From assembly GCA_029961685.1 (NCBI GenBank), contig JARWKL010000003.1, forward strand, positions 16,168,884 to 16,232,883: a DNA stretch of 64,000 nt. Reading direction: 5' to 3'. The stretch comes from Aristolochia californica (taxonomy: Eukaryota; Streptophyta; Magnoliopsida; Piperales; Aristolochiaceae). The notes beneath the pieces were generated by a model. The model saw only the letters and a list, made by a program, of their open reading frames with translations, had not been told where the DNA came from and made no database searches. The position numbers were made by a program, and so were the translations under genes. Below, piece after piece: positions 10,159 to 21,640 of the stretch; positions within the stretch are counted from its first letter, which is position 1; the number at the start of each line of letters is the position of its first letter.

Positions 10159-11400
10159 TTGTCGCAGGCAACCAAAAATAAAACCTATACTCCTAAAAAT
10201 ATATGTAGTAGTGCGAGTAAGGATCGATCCCATGAAGAGTGATTAGTCTACTTTTATGCTCTGTGAACAAGGATGGGGGGAATTGAGTATAACGAAAAAA
10301 AAAATTTTAAAAATAACTTAGAAACAATTCAAATTAAAAGAATTGAAATCAATCAAAAGAACAAACCTTGGTCTAAGTCAACATCCACCCTCGGAATTTT
10401 ACAACTGATCATCGATGCAAACATATATCAATTCGCACTTGAATATTCACCATTGGAACTATTTTCCTATCTGTCCTTTCATAGTTAATTAGAAAACAAG
10501 CGATCCAATTAACCCTAACTACTAAACAACCCTAGTCAAGCATTAAAGGTTTAATCTAGCAACAACCTTAAGAATTAGAGAGATCGATGAAGCCAAACAA
10601 CACAAGCACAAATGGTTGCATTTAATTTAGTCCAACTTTCTTCTCAAGATCTAATAATTCCTGACACAAAAAATCATTAAATCTCGATTTCTTCACAGGT
10701 TAGAGAGATCAAACAATTACGGATTTGAAATCTAACCTAGCAGTAGATTGCAACAAGTAATGAACTAGTAGGCCTCCTAGGGATTAAACGAGATAATCAT
10801 GAAAGAAAATTTTAGAAGAACCTCGGATACTCAAAACATAAATCGATGAAAATAAATCAAATCTCACAGTTGTATTGATACCGAGGCTTCAATTTTCTTT
10901 GACCAAGTCTGAAAGTTTAGCCACACAGGGCCATGAAGAAATCTGAAGGAAAAAGAGAGGAGAAGTTGGAGAAGTGAAAATAAATTCTGGGGTGCCGAAC
11001 TCCTTTTCTCCTTTTATTCCCCTTCTTTCTCCCGGTTTAGGGTTTACTTTTCGTGCATCAGGTTTGGGTCACAATGCACGTGTCACGACTTCAAGCCCGG
11101 TTTCAACCCTGATGCAGCCCGTATTGCTCAAAACTCAAAAATTTAAAGTTGTAGAAAGTTTTCTTGAAATTCCATATAATCTTGAATCATCTCCATCAGA
11201 GCTCGGATGAGAGAGTTATGCCCAGATTACGTAGCAATGTAGAAATTGTCCAAAATCTCCCAATTAACTTCGTGATACACTAAACGCTTCCATTTGCATC
11301 CTAAATCAACATATAAGAATAATGAGTATATTTAGACACTAAATAATTATAAAATCCTAAGAATTAAGGGATAAATATATGACATTTTACATTCTCATCA
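10159..11400 (-). repeat. Ty3/gypsy LTR (3' LTR, minus strand)
   Basis: About 1.24 kb. On the minus strand it starts TGATGAGAATGTAAAATGTC at 11400, straight after the polypurine tract seen in reverse at 11401-11417 (AATTCCCCTAGACTTAG). This layout is common in plant gypsy elements. An inverted relative of the same LTR lies at 41984-43124, sharing GGCATAACTCTCTC, CATTTGCATCCTAAATC and many other blocks. The left boundary is placed at TGTTGTCGCAGG and is approximate. Short ORFs here (for example 10974-11210) look like chance frames. Confidence 0.7.
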
Positions 11401-11718
11401 AATTCCCCTAGACTTAGCTTTTGCTCGTCCTCGGGCAAAACTCAAATTCACTTTCTCAAAAATACCAAGGTGTTAACGCCATAAATAAAAAACAACCAAG
11501 CTCTTCAAAAATCATAACATATCATGAACAAAAATTCTTAAACAACTTACAATTGGAGTAAACTAAATAAGTAGACCCTCACATAAATAAACACTTGACT
11601 CTCATGTGTTTGAAGGGTACGTGTTTATCTCAAATTCATTCCAGTGAAAATGATCTACCATAGGCTTGCATATCACCTCATTCTCCACCACTCAGATCAC
11701 ATGCATAACACAAATCAG
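11401..11718 (-). other. Gypsy 3' internal fragment
   Basis: This is the non-coding sequence just upstream of the gypsy 3' LTR on the minus strand, with GCCCGAGGACGAGCAAAAGC and a polypurine tract. It stops abruptly where N3 begins at 11719. No coding sequence is recognised. Confidence 0.6.
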
Positions 11719-14074
11719 TATCAGAGCATGTTGTGTGAGTTGACTTGGTCAACTTACAAAGATAATGTGGTCATTTTTTAATATATCATCTCCAGTAGTT
11801 TAGGTTCATATTCTATCTTTTTCCTCTCTTTTTAATCCCAATACCCGTTGTTGTCTTGGCGTTCATACCTCCATATTGAGATTTTAATATTTTAGATTAT
11901 ATATTGACAGAAATATGATCAAGACTACTTTCCAACTCAAAAATAATTTTAGCAATTTGAGTTTTCTACAAAGAAAAATCGATATTTAAAGCAGCAAAGG
12001 TCAGACTACAAAAGAGGTTTGAGCAGCAGTAGAAAACTTTAAATTTTGAGCCATTTTATACCATCAAGAATGAGACTTTATATGAAGAACTGTATATCAA
12101 AAGAAATATCTATAAGTCTATTTTTTTACCTATTCAACCAATTCTCAATCTGAGTTTTCTAGAGGGAGATATTGATCACAAAAGAGTCAATGATCATACT
12201 CGCCAAAAAAGAAAGAGTAAGTTCGGCCAGATTACAGAGTCCAAAATCTATCAGATTCTTTATCTCAAAAGAACTATATTTTATGAAGTAAAGTTATACT
12301 TGGATTAAAGTTATTGAAGTATAATTTTAGAAGGAAAAAATTTCATGTTAATCTATTTAAGGAGATATTCACAATCGATTCAGCAAAGGTCAAACTATAT
12401 AATAAAGAGAATCAAGAGGTCATAAAAGATTCAACAAAGAGTTCATAAAATGTTTTTATATCAAATGAAATCTCTTTGAGTCTAGTTTCTAGAGCAATAA
12501 ATTGTTTGTGATTCTGAGCCATATGTTGGAAGATATTGATATCAGAAATACCAAAGGTTAGTTTTGCCAAAAAATTCTCTTTTTTCTTATTTTCACTCCT
12601 ATTATCTCTCTAGGCATTGGCGTGAATTGAATTTTCTTTCTCCTAAAATCCAATTTTTTAAGCCAAATTTGTCTTCTAATAAGAGAGTTTTGGCTCGAAT
12701 TCAACACTATCTTCTTTTTTTATGCCTCTTTGATCCTAGTAATCTCTTTTCTTTGGAAAGTCTAATTTATAAAAGAGTTGCTAATTCAGGAAAGTCTATC
12801 ATTAGAAAGTTTTTGTTTTAATTCTACGTAATCTGGCAAAAAGATTTCCAATTGGAATTTCATGAGTATTTCATTAGAACATTTCCTCATATGGACTGAT
12901 CAATTTGGAAACAGAAACTTTAAAGTAAGTTTTGCAATTATTAGAGTTTCCACAGTCAATGTTGTTTTGAAGTTTTGTATTCTTTTTACTTGGTTGTATT
13001 ATCTTTTGCATCTTCAAATCTGTAAATTTTTACTCACCATCATGAAATTATCTTGAGGTCATACTTGGTCAATTTTTTTAAATTATTTTTCTATCGTTAT
13101 AGTAACTTTATTATCAAGGTGGTTATTTTTCCTTCGTTACATTCCCCACATTCTCCTTTTATCAGTTACCTCTCTCCTACCATGCTTTTTCTGACTCTTG
13201 CATACCCCTTTGGGCCAACCTCTTGTGTGTTGTTTTGGTTCATTTATCTTTTTATATACATATGGGTGTTTTTAGTCCATTGAAACTTTTTTATGAGTAC
13301 CCTTAAGTGAGTTTTTATCATAGTGAAGCGTTATCCCTTTTAGTGATTATTATCACTACTTTTGTTTGAAATCCTATGAGGTTGGTTTTGACCTTTTTTA
13401 TATATACATGACCCGTCTTATATTTTTAGAGTATGTGTCTAATTGAGTTCTTATCCTCGGGACACCTTGATGGAGGAGATAATAAATGTAATTATGTTTT
13501 TGTTTCAAGCTAGGATTACAAAATACCTTATAGCTTGAGGGGGAGAAGTACAAGAAGTACAAGAAAGAGGTATTTTATTCCACATAATCTGGTAATTTGT
13601 ATTGACCAAAATATTCAAGAAAGGGGAGCACTAAAGATAAAGCTTTTTCATCTATGAAGAATTATATATGTGATGAATGTTTTTCAGCAAAATAAAATTG
13701 AAGACCAAGAATCCTTTTCATTGCAAGTTGAAGTTATAAACTCCAACCTGAAGGGGAGTGTTGAAGAGAAAATATGGAAGAGTCTTACATGACTCTCACA
13801 ATAAGAAGTCTTACAAATCCAGAATTATTATGGAAGGAGATGTCACATAAGAGTTTCAGTTAAATGGTATTTTAGTTATGTTAGTCATCTATTTATGTTC
13901 AGTTGTTTAATTATGTTAGGGTTTATCTTTAAGTGTTTGACTTTGGGTGTAATTGGGACAAAGAGTAGTTTAATTGTAATTGGACTCTACTACTCTCCTC
14001 TATCATAAATAAGGGCTCATGTACTCAGATTTGAACAAGTTAGTGAAGTATTTTTCTTTTTCGGAAATTCAACG
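11719..14074 (+). mobile_element. N3, non-autonomous LTR element lacking its 5' LTR
   Basis: The element starts at a primer-binding site (TATCAGAGCATG) followed by TGTGAGTTGACTTGGTCAAC, as in N2 and N4, but no LTR precedes it. The 2-kb interior shares the leader modules of N4 (GCAGCAAAGGTCAGA, then ATCAAGAATGAGACTTTATATG, then CTATTCAACCAATTCTCAATCTGAG) and the GAAGTACAAGAAGTACAAG block. The polypurine tract is AAGGGGAG at 13751-13758, followed by the 3' LTR. The short ORFs at 12564-13283 match no retroviral domain. Confidence 0.75.
13759..14074 (+). repeat. N3 3' LTR (shortened)
   Basis: It begins TGTTGAAGAG and ends AAATTCAACG. It shares the TTAATTATGTTAGG and GTAATTGGGACAAAG segments with the N2/N4 LTRs but lacks most of their U3 repeat part, so it is about 316 bp instead of about 434. 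Confidence 0.8.
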
Positions 14075-14940
14075 TGTCATATGAAACTACATAACTTTGG
14101 TTGAGAAAAAAGTTTGGTTTCATGCTTTCAACATGTGTTTACTACATACCCGAATCATGGCAGAATGTATCCATGCTTCTAAAAAAATTCCTCCCAAATT
14201 GAATCATTATGAAGTGCTTTCTGGTACCTAGATACTTTGAGTAGAAATATGTTGGAGTCTTATAAAAATTGATTGGGTCTAAGAACAAGAAGACAACATT
14301 CGGTTGGTATTCTCCTTGATTCAGTTTTTTGGTTTACCTTTACTGGTCCTCTCTTGGCTATCATCTGAATTAAAACACCTTAACAACAACCTCTCTTGGT
14401 TCTCCCTTGGCCCTTTGCTTCACCTTGAGTTCTTGAAATTGAAAACCTACTTAGACGTGTGGGTAGAAGACTAGTGACTCACATCAATTGAATGAAAGGG
14501 AGTGGTAAAAAAATTCAGAATAGCAAGCCTTCTAACTTTGAATTGTTCTTTGGAAAGGCTTAAGGAAGGAAGATCAGATTGGGAAACTTGCCTTCATACA
14601 ATTTAAGTCAAGAAATATTTTTGGAAGTTGCCGCTTTTTTGTTGGGAAAGGCAAGAAACCTGGTACATTCTAAAATCGGAAAGTTGTTTTTTTTTTGTTA
14701 ATGACTTTAAAGGCAAGTCTAAAACCTAGATTCTCTTTGAATTATTTGCTATTTTGAGACTTATAATAACTTTAGATTGGAGTTATGCTGACATATACAT
14801 GTCTCCATGCCATGATTGAGTGTTACTTCTTGTCTTCGTAGCATGCATAAGTGAGATTAGTTTGCTAGTGCCCAAGCTTGACTTTCCACTCATGTGAATT
14901 AAAATATCAGCTCATACAATGTTTGGTTGCTTGTGTGATA
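14075..14940. other. Unassigned stretch between N3 and N4
   Basis: I recognise nothing here: no ORF over 60 codons, no LTR ends and no domain. It could be the leader of copia E (which begins coding at 17288), separated from it by the N4 insertion, but I have no direct evidence for that. Confidence 0.4.
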
Positions 14941-15374
14941 TGTTGGAAGATAAGCCCAAGCCCACACAACCAAAGAAGGCCCACATACCTAAGATTATTA
15001 TAAGATGGGTCACACGACCAAGGAAGACCCATAAGATGGGCCCAAACACATAAGAAGTAGGACTCACCATGATTACCACGAGTAGACATCCTTATCACAT
15101 AAGTTGGAAGATCAGGAAGGACTCACAAAGGCATCTTTATTTTATAGTTACGTCCTAGAAGAGTTCTAGTTTGAGTTATGTTTGTCTTTTATATATATTG
15201 AGTTATTTAATTATGCTAGGACTTATCTTTAAGTGTTAGAGTTTGGGTGTAATTGGGACAAAGGTAGTTTTATTGTAATTGGACTCTACCACCTTCCTCT
15301 ATTATAAAAAAGAGGTTCATGTACTCTGATTATAATAAGTTAATAAATTTTTTCTCTTTTTCATAAAGTCAACA
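14941..15374 (+). repeat. N4 5' LTR (434 bp)
   Basis: It starts TGTTGGAAGATAAG and ends AAAGTCAACA, so the ends are inverted TGTTG/CAACA. A decayed TATA region (ATTATAAAAAAG) lies near 15300. GACCAAGGAAG-type motifs recur in its first 150 bp. Confidence 0.9.
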
Positions 15375-15603
15375 TGGTGTCAGAGCAGGTTCTGTGAGTT
15401 AACTTGGTCAACCCACAGAGATAATGAGATCGTTTTCTCTAAACCCTAAGTCTAGGTTCCTAGTTATTTTTTTTCAGTCCCTACACATGTAGTTTTATTT
15501 GCGTTTTCACTTATATACTGATTTTTTCATATTGCAAATTATGTATTGATGAAAATATATTTGAGTCTACTTTCCAAAGAAAAATGATTTGTTTCCAAAC
15601 GGA

Positions 15604-15980
15604 GTTATCTACAGAGAGATATTGATATTTTAATGAGTGAAGGTCAGATTGCAAAAAGGTTCGAGCAACACCAGAAAACTTCATTGCCGAGATATTTTAT
15701 GCTATCAAGAACTAGAATTTATATGGAGAAATATATATTAAAAGAAGCATATGTAAGTCTATTATTTTACCTATTCAACCAATTTTTATCTGAGTTATCT
15801 ACAAATAGAAATCAATATTTGAAGCAGCAAAGGTCAGATTGCAATTGAGGTTCGAGCAACAGCAGAAAGCTTGAAATTCCGAGCTATTTTACGCTATCAA
15901 GAAAGAGACTTTATATGGAGAATTATATATAAAAAGAAAGATATATAAGTCTTTTTTCTTAATTATTCAAAACATTCTTG
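15604..15980 (+). repeat. Two leader modules, period 190 bp, in N4
   Basis: The motif AGGTCAGATTGCAA occurs at 15641 and 15831. The bases around it repeat as a unit: GAGTTATCTACA, then AGGTTCGAGCAAC, then the TTTATATGGAG and ATATATA stretch, then a TAAGTC stretch followed by polypyrimidine. The same unit occurs twice in N2 in reverse (ATAAAGTC markers at 6421 and 6615) and in divergent form in N1 (4150-4440) and N3 (11940-12400). Confidence 0.75.
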
Positions 15981-16870
15981 GTATGATTTTTTTATAAGGA
16001 GATATTTATCTAAATTTAAGCCCATTGTTTTGCATCACTATTTGAGTTGCTATATCAGGAAAATATCTCACTTCTCCCTGGTTTAAGGGCTTATTACTAT
16101 ATTTATTTTATTTGGGCTTATTGAGGCATCTATGATATTTGGTTCAAGTTGGGATCACTGCCATTACCTCCTAACTTGAGGGGGAGAAGTAGAAGAAGTA
16201 CAAAAAAAAGTATTTTATTCCATATGTTGTGGATAAGTTTATGTGACCAAAATATTCAAGAAAGCGGGAGCACAAAAGATGAAGCTTCTACATCTAATAA
16301 AACATATTTATGTCAGATTATGATTAAGTCATGGGTCCTTCTACAAGGTTTATTATTTTGGTTCGTGTTATATGTGTTGGAAGATGGTCGTGTTACATTA
16401 CAGCTGCTGCTATTATGTCTCTTTGGAAGAGACATTATTATTAAAGAAGAGCTGGCCTCAATACCTTTTCTCATACCATAATTTATTTGACTGTAAAAAA
16501 TATCACAGTTGGGACACCATGAGAGTCGGTGCCTGGATTGGGATACCATGATAAATTTAACTCTAAAAAAATATCATGATTGGAATACCATGAGAGTCGG
16601 TGTCCAAATTGGGATACCATTATAAATAAACCCAATACCCCCCATGTAATGGCTTTTATTACTCCTACCACTTGAGAGTCGTTGTCCTGTGGAGGGACAC
16701 TGTGGTGGACACTTCAGAGCAATGTCGATAGATACACTACCTACAGAAGACGGAGTGTGTTCTACATCCAACATTAGGACTGGAGTATGGAGCAATGTCT
16801 TACCGGCTAGGAGTGATTTTTACTCTCATTTATATTATGCCAGCAAGGCCTCATGGAAGGATGCAACAAC

Positions 16871-16997
16871 ATAAGGGGGAGTGTTGGAAGATGAAGGCAT
16901 ATTGGAAGATGTACCATTTTATACAAAAAGATTTTATACATCATTTGTAGAAAGCTGGGAGTTCATGTTGTTCTCTCACCCTCAACTTGAGGGGGAG
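16871..16997 (+). promoter_or_regulatory. Doubled polypurine tract / LTR-edge cassette of N4
   Basis: The 3' end of N4 has two polypurine tracts, each followed by TGTTGGAAGAT. The inner one is AAGGGGGAG with TGTTGG at 16882; the functional one is GAGGGGGAG with TGTTGG at 16998, 116 bp later. N2 and L show the same doubling (LTR-edge CAs at 5112 and 5230, and at 61519 and 61625). The polypurine tract normally primes plus-strand cDNA synthesis. Whether the inner copy is used is not known. Confidence 0.65.
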
Positions 16998-17240
16998 TGT
17001 TGGAAGATAGGCCCAAACCCACACAACCAAGGAAAGCCCACATATCTAAGATTATTATAAGATGGGCCACACGACCAAGGAAGGCCCACAAGATGGGCCC
17101 AAGCACATAAGAAGTAGGACCCACCATGATTACCACGAGTTGACATCCTTATCACATAAGTTGGAAGATCAAGAAGGAAGAGCTGATTATAATAAGTTAA
17201 TGGAGTCAATGAAGTTTTTCTCTTTTCCAAAAATTCAAAA
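16998..17240 (+). repeat. N4 3' LTR with internal deletion
   Basis: It matches the 5' LTR from TGTTGGAAGAT to TTGGAAGATCAAGAAGG, then jumps to CTGATTATAATAAGTTAAT near the LTR end. About 190 bp, including the TATA region, is missing. The terminal CA has decayed into an A-rich run, so the exact end is uncertain. Confidence 0.75.
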
Positions 17241-17287
17241 AATTTAAACTAGGGTGTTAGTTATTTTGATTCCTTGACTAATATTTT

Positions 17288-18612
17288 ATGGCTGAAGACA
17301 TTTGTTTTAATATGACTGATAAGAGTGATTTACTCAAAATCATTACAATCCCTCTTAAAGGATTATCAAACAACTTAAGTTGGTATCAATCTATTAAATG
17401 TTTTCTCATCACTCGTGATTTATTGAGCCACTTGAATAAGCCACATCCTCTCGTGAATGTGGAAGATAATGTAAATACAAAGTGGCTTAAAGTGGATACA
17501 GTTGTTATTAATTGCTTAATTAAAGCATGAGAGAAAATATTGTGAATAATCTTGTATATCTTGAGATTGCTAAACAGGTGTGGGACACCTATGGAAAGCT
17601 ATTTTCTAATGTTGATAGCTTGCAAAAGATATATGATGTTTTTTCAAGCAATGTACAATACCAAATAGAGGGAGAATGTGTATGATTACCTTTCCCGATT
17701 TAGAGGTCTCATTTAATAATGGAAACTTGCTCAACCTTATTCCACTGATATTTCGGTTCAAGAAAAACAAGGGGAAGCATTATCAGTCATTATTTGTCTT
17801 GATAGTATTAAACTATATATTGAAGTGGCCAGAACTTAAACTCTTAGGTTGGTTGTTCTCTTCCTTCTTTTGATGATATAAGTGCTACATTGATGCGTAT
17901 TCTAGATCCATCTACCACCTCACAAATTGATGTCTCATCTGCTATGTATTCAAATAATAGGGGCAGAAATTCAAGTAAGAGGGGATGAGGGAGAAATACT
18001 AAAGGTGGCCGAGAAAGAGGTGGTAGGGTTGGCCAAAACTCTTCGAGACCTGAAAATAGAACTTGTACCTATTGTGGAGGCAAATCACTTAATAGATACT
18101 TGTTGGAAAATTCATGGTAAACCAAATTGGGTTACAAATCAGATCTCTACAAACAATGGATACAACATTGAAGCCAAACCTTAGACTTCCAAAGGCAAGA
18201 AGATTGTATCTGAAGAAGACTTTGGCTTACTTCAAATATTGAAAAATATGTTGGTACCTACCCCCGACAAGACCTCTCTCAGTACTGTAACTACTACTAT
18301 CACAGGTATGATCTCTACTACTTCACCTTCATCATCCCAGATTATTGATTCTAGAGCCTTCAAGCACCTGATGGGTAATCAATTTTCTATCTTTTCTTAT
18401 TCAACTGATAAGTATGTTTCTATAGCAGATGGATCTCAAACCAAGGTACATGGGGTAGGGTTTACATTTGCTACACCTACTCTTCACTTACAAGATGTTC
18501 TTTTTGTTCTCCAGTTTCCTTTATATCTTTTGTTAGTTAGTCATTTAACAAAAAAAATTAATTGTTCCATTACCTTTTCTCCTACTTCTTGTATTTTCAG
18601 GAATTGTAGATG
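17288..18612 (+). pseudogene. E gag and protease
   Basis: Gag starts at ATG 17288 (MAEDICFNMTDKSD) and matches the F, H and K gags: ITIPLKGLSNNLSWYQS and CFLITRDLLSHL. The frame stops at 17530 and resumes broken to about 18180. One CCHC-type knuckle is recognisable near 18061 (CTYCGGKS...). The protease has IIDSRAFKHLMGN, where the expected active-site DSG reads DSR. The substrate-side motif DVLFVLQFP (usually VPQFP) is at about 18490. Confidence 0.8.
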
Positions 18613-18614
18613 AA

Positions 18615-19500
18615 ACATGTGATTGGTGGAGGTCGTGAACAAGGGGGACTTTACTATCTCAATTTGCTGGCAGACACAGCCACATCCAGTTCTTAGCACA
18701 AGGCTCTTCAATGGCACAATAGATTAGGTCATCCACCTTTACAATCTCTTAAGAATATGTTTCTTTCTTTACATTCCATTTACAGTTTGAATTGTCAAGT
18801 TTGTCAACTAAGTAAACACCAAATTAGTACTTACTCCCCTTGAGGCGAAACTGAAGGTGTTACTTTTTTTTTTTTAGTTCATAGTGATGTGTGGGGACCC
18901 TTAAATATTTCTAATATTTCTTATTTCAAGTACTTTATTACTTTTATTAATGATTTTTCTCAGGTTATATTGTTGTTTTTACTTAAAGACAAATAAGAAG
19001 TTTTACCTACTTTAAAATCTTTTTGCGTTATGATCTCTTCTCAGTTCAATACCAACTTAAAGGTTATTCGGGTAGATAATGCAAATGAATATATATGTCA
19101 GGAGACTTTCATCCATTTTGTAGGGATAATGGAATCATTCATCAAACTTCCCGTGTTTACACACCACAACATAATTGTGTGGCTGAGAGAAAGAATAGAC
19201 ATCTTCTTGAGGTTGCTTGGGCCCTTCTTCAACATATGCATGTGCCCGATTTCTACTGGCCAATTGCTATTCTTACAGGTTATTTTCTCATCAACAGGTT
19301 GCCTTCCTCAATTCTTAATGATAAGTCACCATACTCCCGCCCTTGGGTGTACTTGCTTTGTTCATGTCACTTCTTCGCATAGTACTAAATTGCACCCAAG
19401 GACTATTAAATAAATATCTTTTTCAGCTACTCTCGTACTAAAAAAGGATCTGTGTGTTATAATCCTTCTCTCAAAAACATTTTGTATCTAGAGATGTGAT
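18615..19500 (+). pseudogene. E integrase
   Basis: It begins with the GAG-pre-integrase WHNRLGHPPLQSL region (about 18715) and the zinc-binding CQVCQLSKHQ. The catalytic core follows: HSDVWGP (first Asp, about 18880), VDNANEY (second Asp, about 19075) and NCVAERKNRHLLEVA (Glu, about 19175). All three catalytic acids are present, but the region lies in at least three different frames, so no active enzyme is made. Confidence 0.82.
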
Positions 19501-19859
19501 TTTTTTTAAGAGCAACCTTTTTATTCGTTTACAAGTGCCTCGCTTGGTTTTTCTTTTGCTAATGAGTTTCCTAAGCCTATTGTGCCTATCGAAGACTCAA
19601 CATTTCATGGCAATGATGCTTTATCTTTTTAACCCTTTGAAGCATTAGCTGATACTACACCTGTGGAATGTACAAATCCTTTTGAGGTACGTTCTCCTTC
19701 TCCTCCAAGTGTTTTTGGTCCTCCATTTGATATTCGATCGATTGCTATTTGAAAAACGCCTTGGTTTGGCACACGACCATCTACCTCTCACCCCATCTCC
19801 AATTTTTTATCTACTCATTGGTTGTCTCCATCTTACTCTCGCTTATTTGCTTCTATTCC

Positions 19860-21345
19860 TCAGTCATAAAAAGAGGCCCTCCAATATCCAGAATGGAAAA
19901 CAGTTATGGACGAAGAGATGGTAGTCCTATATGAGAATCATACTTGGCAACTTGTTCCCCTTCCATCCAATAAACAGTTGACGGGCAATAAGTGGGTATT
20001 CACTGTTAAGCATAATCCAGATGGTTTCGTGGTTCACTTTAAAGCCCAACTCATGGCCAAAGGCTATACTCAGTGCTATGGTGTTGACTATGAGGAGATG
20101 TTCTCACCTCTAGCCAAGCTAAACTTGGGATGTCTTTTATTATCTCTTGCTGCTAACTTTCGTCGCTCCATTTTTCAGCTTGATGTGAAAAATACCTTTT
20201 TCAATGGCGATATTAAAGAGAAAATTTATATGAGGCAACCACTTAGATATGTGGTTGATGGGGATTGGTATGCAACTTAAAAAAAACTTTATATGGTTTG
20301 AAGCAATCTCCTCGAGCTTGGTTTAACAAATTTAGTCAAGTTATGATTTGGTTTGGGTGCACAAGGTGTTTTGTGGATCATTATGTATTTTTTAAGCATA
20401 CTAATAAGGGTGTGGTGCTACTTGTTGTGTATGTAGATGATATAATTTTGATAGGCCATAATACTGATAATATTAGTCATGTAAAAAACAGATATGCAGT
20501 GAATTCAAGACAAAGGACTTTGGACTCTTCAAGTACTTTCTTGGTATTGAAGTCCCTCAATCCAAACATGACATTATTCTATCATAAAGGAAATATGTAT
20601 TTGACTTGCTTAAAGACGCATGAATGATGGGATGTCATCCTGTTGACACCCCTATGGATACAGATGTAAAATTATGTGTTGGTTTTGGAGAAGATGTTGA
20701 TGTGGGCAAGTACCAAAGGCTGGTCGGGAAGTCGATTTATCTTACTATGGCCATAGTAGATATCTCCTTTGCAATTAGCGTTTTTGGTCTATACATGCAT
20801 AAACTCAAATATCTCATTGGTAGGCATTGGAGAGAATCCTCAAATACTTAAAAAAGTCTCAAAGACAAGGGCTTTTATATAAGTGTCATGGTTATCTCAA
20901 TATTGAAAGTTGACGTTGTAGATTGGGCTAGATCTCCAAATGATAGAAAATCTACCTCGGGGTACTATACTTTAGTTGGAGGAAACCTGGTTACTTGGAA
21001 GAGTAAAAAAATGTAGTTGCAAGATCCAATACCAAAGAGAAATATAGAGCAATGACACATGCGGTAAGTGAGCTTCTATGGATTAAATCCCTCCTAGCAG
21101 AGTTGAGATTAAACAAAGGTAGCTTGATGGAATTCTGTGATACAATCTACATTTCCTCCAACCCGGTATTTCATAAGAGAACAAAACATATTGAAGTTGG
21201 TTGTCACTTTGTTAGAGAAAAGCTGCAAGCATGCATTATATGTCTCAAACATGTCTTGTCTCAAAGGTAACTTGCTAATATACTTACAAAACCACTTAAC
21301 TCAAAGGTTTCTCTATTGTATGCACCTAAGTTGACGGGGAGGGGG
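19860..21345 (+). pseudogene. E reverse transcriptase and RNase H
   Basis: RT begins at about 19863 (EALQYPEWKTVMDEEM after a stop) and contains NHTWQLVPLPSNKQL, GNKWVFTVKHNPDG, YEEMFSPLAKL, QLDVKNTFFNG, YGLKQSPRAWF and the catalytic YVDDI at about 20429-20443. Frames change at 20278 and again between 20465 and 20625. RNase H follows: DTPMDTDVKLC, VGKSIYLTMAIVDISFA, ADWA-type remnant near 20920, and KHIEVGCHFVREKL near 21190. It ends just before the polypurine tract. Confidence 0.85.
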
Positions 21346-21351
21346 GCATGG

Positions 21352-21640
21352 TGTTAGAAGATATGATATAACTTGAGTGTCATTGATGTAATAAGCCTAC
21401 GATCTTTTGCCTTTTATTTATACCCACTAGGGTGAAAGGTATGTTTGTAATTGTTATATATTTAACATATACAAATAAAACTTAAGAGGGAGAATTAGGG
21501 TATCCAAACTCCCGTCCCTAATCATCTCGTCTCATCTCGACCTCTCTCACTTAGCCATCTCTCTCTTTGTACTCTTTTACTCTCTTCTTCCTCTCTTTCC
21601 TTCTTCTTCCTTCTTTCTTATAAAATTGATGTGTAACTTT
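21352..21640 (+). repeat. E 3' LTR (end uncertain)
   Basis: It starts TGTTAGAAGATATG right after the G-rich polypurine tract. It contains a TTTATTTATACCC TATA-like stretch (about 21413) and a long pyrimidine-rich segment (21520-21630), as in other copia R/U5 regions. I do not see the terminal CA clearly, so the right end is approximate. Confidence 0.5.

Larger units (their letters stand above)
14941..17240 (+). mobile_element. N4, non-autonomous LTR retrotransposon
   Basis: N4 has a 5' LTR (14941-15374), a primer-binding site TGGTGTCAGAGC (15375-15386), a 1.6-kb non-coding interior, a polypurine tract GAGGGGGAG at 16989-16997, and a 3' LTR (16998 to about 17240) with an internal deletion. 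The interior closely matches N2 in reverse: 16140-16990 corresponds to about 5113-5950. It has two leader modules with a 190-bp period, the GGACACCATGAGAGTCGGTG repeats (16508-16640), and a second polypurine/LTR-edge motif at 16871-16890. No retroviral protein is encoded. No clear target duplication is visible, because the 3' end has decayed. Confidence 0.88.
17241..21640 (+). mobile_element. Copia E, decayed Ty1/copia retrotransposon
   Basis: The copia domain order is complete: gag (17288), zinc knuckle (about 18061), protease (about 18340), integrase (18615-19500), RT (19860-20630), RNase H (20640-21345), then a polypurine tract (GGGGAGGGGGG) and a 3' LTR starting at 21352. The 5' LTR is not seen; N4 sits immediately upstream of gag. 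Many stops and frameshifts mean no full polyprotein. Its 3' LTR lies within about 1.2 kb of the CUL1 start codon, so it may contribute sequence to the CUL1 upstream region. Confidence 0.88.

Noticed and set aside
12564..13283. Three consecutive short ORFs (85, 64 and 76 residues) in the interior of N3, possibly gag-like
   Set aside because: They are rich in Phe, Leu, Ser and Lys from AT-rich DNA, lie in different frames, and show no gag, zinc-knuckle or protease motif.
16689..16874. A 61-codon open frame shared by N4 (16689-16874) and N2 (5423-5238, minus), at first sight a conserved small protein of the non-autonomous family
   Set aside because: Neither frame starts with ATG (both begin GTG). 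By hand count about 14 codons differ with amino-acid change and only 4 silently, close to neutral expectation. In L the frame is broken. It looks like open sequence kept by recent common origin.
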